Notes under the pieces: model-generated
Told to the model about the DNA's origin: nothing
Databases searched by the model: none
The model's input: the letters and a program-made list of their open reading frames with translations, nothing else
Made by a program: the position numbers and the translations under genes
Assembly: GCA_017935485.1 (NCBI GenBank)
Contig: JAGBHO010000025.1
Span: 1 to 61,947 of the forward strand
Direction of reading: 5' to 3'
From: Alphaproteobacteria bacterium
GTDB lineage: Bacteria > Pseudomonadota > Alphaproteobacteria > RF32 > CAG-239
DNA length: 61,947 nt
Part shown: piece by piece, positions 60,289 through 61,947 of the stretch
How the letters are laid out: each line of letters opens with the position of its first letter
Numbering within the stretch: position 1 is the first letter of the stretch

Positions 60289-61245
60289 ATGGTGAAATCA
60301 AATGAAAACGGGGCCTATAAAAGAGGCCAGGAATTGCTCGATCAAGGAATGTATCGTGAGGCGATTGATCAGTTTGACGTTGTGATTGAAGAACAGCCGC
60401 AATCGTGGAAAGCATTGAACAGTAAAGGTTTTGCTTTTCAGAAAATGAGCCGTTATACGGAAGCCGTGGAGTGTTTTGACAAGGCGCTCGAGCTTAATCC
60501 GTCTTCAGTCGAAGTTTTGAACAACAAGGGTGTGACCCTCAGTATGCGCGGGTTGTATAAAGATGCAATTGACTGCTTTAATCAGGCCGTGGCTATTGAC
60601 AAGACTTCGTTGGAAGCCCTGAACGGCAAGGCGATTGCGTTGCAGCATATGTTTTCTTATAAAGAAGCTTTGGATGTGTTGGAACAGGCCATGAAGATTG
60701 ATCCGAAGCATATTCAGACCCTGCTCAGCGTGGCCGTTACCCTGCAAAAGCTTAAACAATACGACCGGGCGATTTCGTTCTTTAAAAAAGTGTTGGCGAA
60801 TGACAAGACCAACATCAAGGCATGGAACGGCGTCGGCGTGACTTATCAGCTGATGGGCGACAATAATTCCGCCATTAAATGTTTTACAAAAATTCTCAAT
60901 ATTGATTCTCATGAGATTCAGGCGTGGATAAGCATTGGTTTTGTGTATCAGAAAATGATGAAGTTTAATGATGCTTTGAAATGCTATAAAAAGGCTCAGA
61001 TGATGATTAATAACCGTTATCATCACAAGCTTTATGACGGATTGGCCAGCTGTCTGACAAAGTTGTCCGAATTTGATCAGGCTATAGAAATTTATAAGCA
61101 GATTTTTCAACGTGAAGAGGGCAAGAAAAAATGGGATGCCCAGCGCTCAATCAAATTTGTAAATAAGTTAAAACGCAAAAAAGCTATCGGCGAATTGCCG
61201 GATATTATTCCGGCGGATGAAAAGCCGGCCGAAAGTGCGGAATAG
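60289..61245 (+). CDS. TPR repeat protein (318 aa)
   Basis: About eight canonical tetratricopeptide repeats of 34 residues fill residues 10-280, for instance YREAIDQFDVVIEEQPQSWK, YTEAVECFDKALELNPSS and YKDAIDCFNQAVAIDKTS. There is no signal peptide; it is a cytoplasmic protein-interaction scaffold. It starts 81 bp after the DUF58 gene and ends at a terminator, so it may be the last gene of the TPR-MoxR-DUF58-TPR operon, although the wider gap allows its own promoter. Confidence 0.88.
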   Translation: MVKSNENGAYKRGQELLDQGMYREAIDQFDVVIEEQPQSWKALNSKGFAFQKMSRYTEAVECFDKALELNPSSVEVLNNKGVTLSMRGLYKDAIDCFNQAVAIDKTSLEALNGKAIALQHMFSYKEALDVLEQAMKIDPKHIQTLLSVAVTLQKLKQYDRAISFFKKVLANDKTNIKAWNGVGVTYQLMGDNNSAIKCFTKILNIDSHEIQAWISIGFVYQKMMKFNDALKCYKKAQMMINNRYHHKLYDGLASCLTKLSEFDQAIEIYKQIFQREEGKKKWDAQRSIKFVNKLKRKKAIGELPDIIPADEKPAESAE

Positions 61246-61257
61246 AAGGTTAAATAA

Positions 61258-61287
61258 AAGGCGGTTCTGAGAAGAGCCGCCTTTTTG
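61258..61287. terminator. Bidirectional terminator
   Basis: AAGGCGGTTCT (61258-61268) pairs with AGAGCCGCCTT (61273-61283) with one G-U pair, then T-run. It lies between the convergent TPR and Cys-rich genes. Confidence 0.8.
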
Positions 61288-61299
61288 TGTGCCGATATG

Positions 61300-61947
61300 T
61301 CAACCCCAGGGATAGCAGTCCGAGTTGCTGCTGCCGCATCCCCTTCGGCTTAAGCATTCGTCCAGTGAACTGTCATAGCCGGAATATTGAAAGCGAGCTT
61401 GAAATGAGGTTTCACAATCGTCACCGTAAGTATAGTATTGGCCGTCATATTTCCAGCCTGAGCTGGTTTGTTGACAAGGATAAACGACCAAACCGTTAGC
61501 CGGTCCGGTGCATTTTGGTTTGGGGCAGGAACCACAACATTTTCTGGTACCACCGCAACCGTCGGAACAAGAATAGCAGTTACATCCGCTTTCATCACCA
61601 TAAGGCGTGCAGCAGGATTGATAATTATAACATGACTTGTTGCCGCATCCATTTGTGGTACGGGAGGAACATCCCGTAGGGTCAGAGGAATACGGATAAG
61701 AGGACGGGCAGTTCATATTGCAGGTGTAGTAGCAAGTATACTCGCAGCCGTCGGTACCGTTTGTTCCATAGGACGAAGATGTTAAAGACGTATAGCTCGG
61801 ACATCCTGACGGCGTACAGCAGGTGCCGTAGGATGAATCATAAGAGCAGCGGCCGGAGTTCTTTTTAAGCTTCTGACCTGACGGACAGGACTTGGTAAAA
61901 CCGGTTTCCTTACAAGCCCGGTCATTATCGGTCTTACATCCTTTATA
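61300..61947 (-). CDS. Cysteine-rich repetitive protein (partial, 5' end outside)
   Basis: The frame is open from the right edge to the stop at 61300, 215 residues seen. About one residue in six is Cys, with many Gly, Ser, Tyr and Pro. Recurrent units can be made out: SYGTCCTPSGC, then CEYTCYYTC in the upstream part, and SCCTPYGDESGC with CYSCSDGCGG further on. Such Cys density suggests an extracellular disulfide-bonded repeat protein. The signal peptide, if present, lies outside the window. An internal ATG at 61716 is not a likely start because the same repeat pattern continues before it. Confidence 0.75.
   Translation of the reverse strand, partial: YKGCKTDNDRACKETGFTKSCPSGQKLKKNSGRCSYDSSYGTCCTPSGCPSYTSLTSSSYGTNGTDGCEYTCYYTCNMNCPSSYPYSSDPTGCSSRTTNGCGNKSCYNYQSCCTPYGDESGCNCYSCSDGCGGTRKCCGSCPKPKCTGPANGLVVYPCQQTSSGWKYDGQYYTYGDDCETSFQARFQYSGYDSSLDECLSRRGCGSSNSDCYPWG

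Overview
The window reads as a stretch of chromosome from a Gram-negative bacterium, most likely an uncultured host-associated alphaproteobacterium. This rests on a DUF3768 gene (a family I know mainly from alphaproteobacterial plasmids and islands), two type V autotransporters, an EptA-like lipid A modifying enzyme, other outer-membrane and lipoprotein genes, and bacterial tRNAs with encoded CCA ends. The taxonomic placement is inference; no rRNA or full marker set is present.

Layout. Positions 1-870 hold a duplicated non-coding unit: a TATAAT-like box followed by a 17-bp hairpin, twice. Positions 872-3738 hold three lineage-specific genes of unknown function. From tRNA-Glu(CTC) at 3811-3886 to about 19325 lies a visibly more AT-rich, roughly 15.4-kb integrative element. 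It carries a large serine recombinase that reads into the tRNA, a two-ORF HUH-type replication initiator, a short tyrosine recombinase, a four-gene minus-strand operon (DUF3768, papain-like protein, 56-residue ORF, recombinase), a HEPN-like protein, an autotransporter adhesin, a lipoprotein hydrolase, a Dam-type methylase next to a ParB-HEPN-like protein, an orphan protein, and a pyrophosphatase-like/P-loop kinase fusion. Its right end is a second, 149-bp copy of the 3' end of the serine recombinase gene, so this site has been used more than once.

From 19.5 kb on, the sequence is ordinary dense chromosome. First come small enzymes (isoprenylcysteine methyltransferase family, O6-alkylguanine transferase, MmcQ/YjbR, EEP nuclease, pentapeptide repeat protein), a flotillin and an unknown protein. 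A two-component system stands divergently beside a dolichol/phytol kinase-like protein and an EptA-like phosphoethanolamine transferase. YbaK, a hexapeptide acetyltransferase and a DUF362 ferredoxin protein lead into a seven-gene glycan block (33.7-40.6 kb), then nagB-nagA, gltX, an ion permease, TerC, motB-motA, MarC, an ArsC/Spx-like protein and an outer-membrane barrel protein.

The last part starts with tRNA-Met(CAT) at 50626-50701, whose 3' end and terminator are duplicated 238 bp downstream. It continues with a double-domain ArsR-type regulator, a thioredoxin-fold lipoprotein, an unknown cytosolic protein, a second autotransporter, uvrD, a TPR-MoxR-DUF58-TPR block, and the 3' part of a cysteine-rich protein that runs off the right edge.

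The most interesting unit is the integrative element. In the integrated state the recombinase C-terminus is encoded by the antisense strand of tRNA-Glu, while the predicted circular form would restore a short native ending. The element combines two recombinase classes with a replication-type HUH protein and accessory genes that look like defence or competition functions. All functions are inferred from sequence motifs read by eye; no database search was run.
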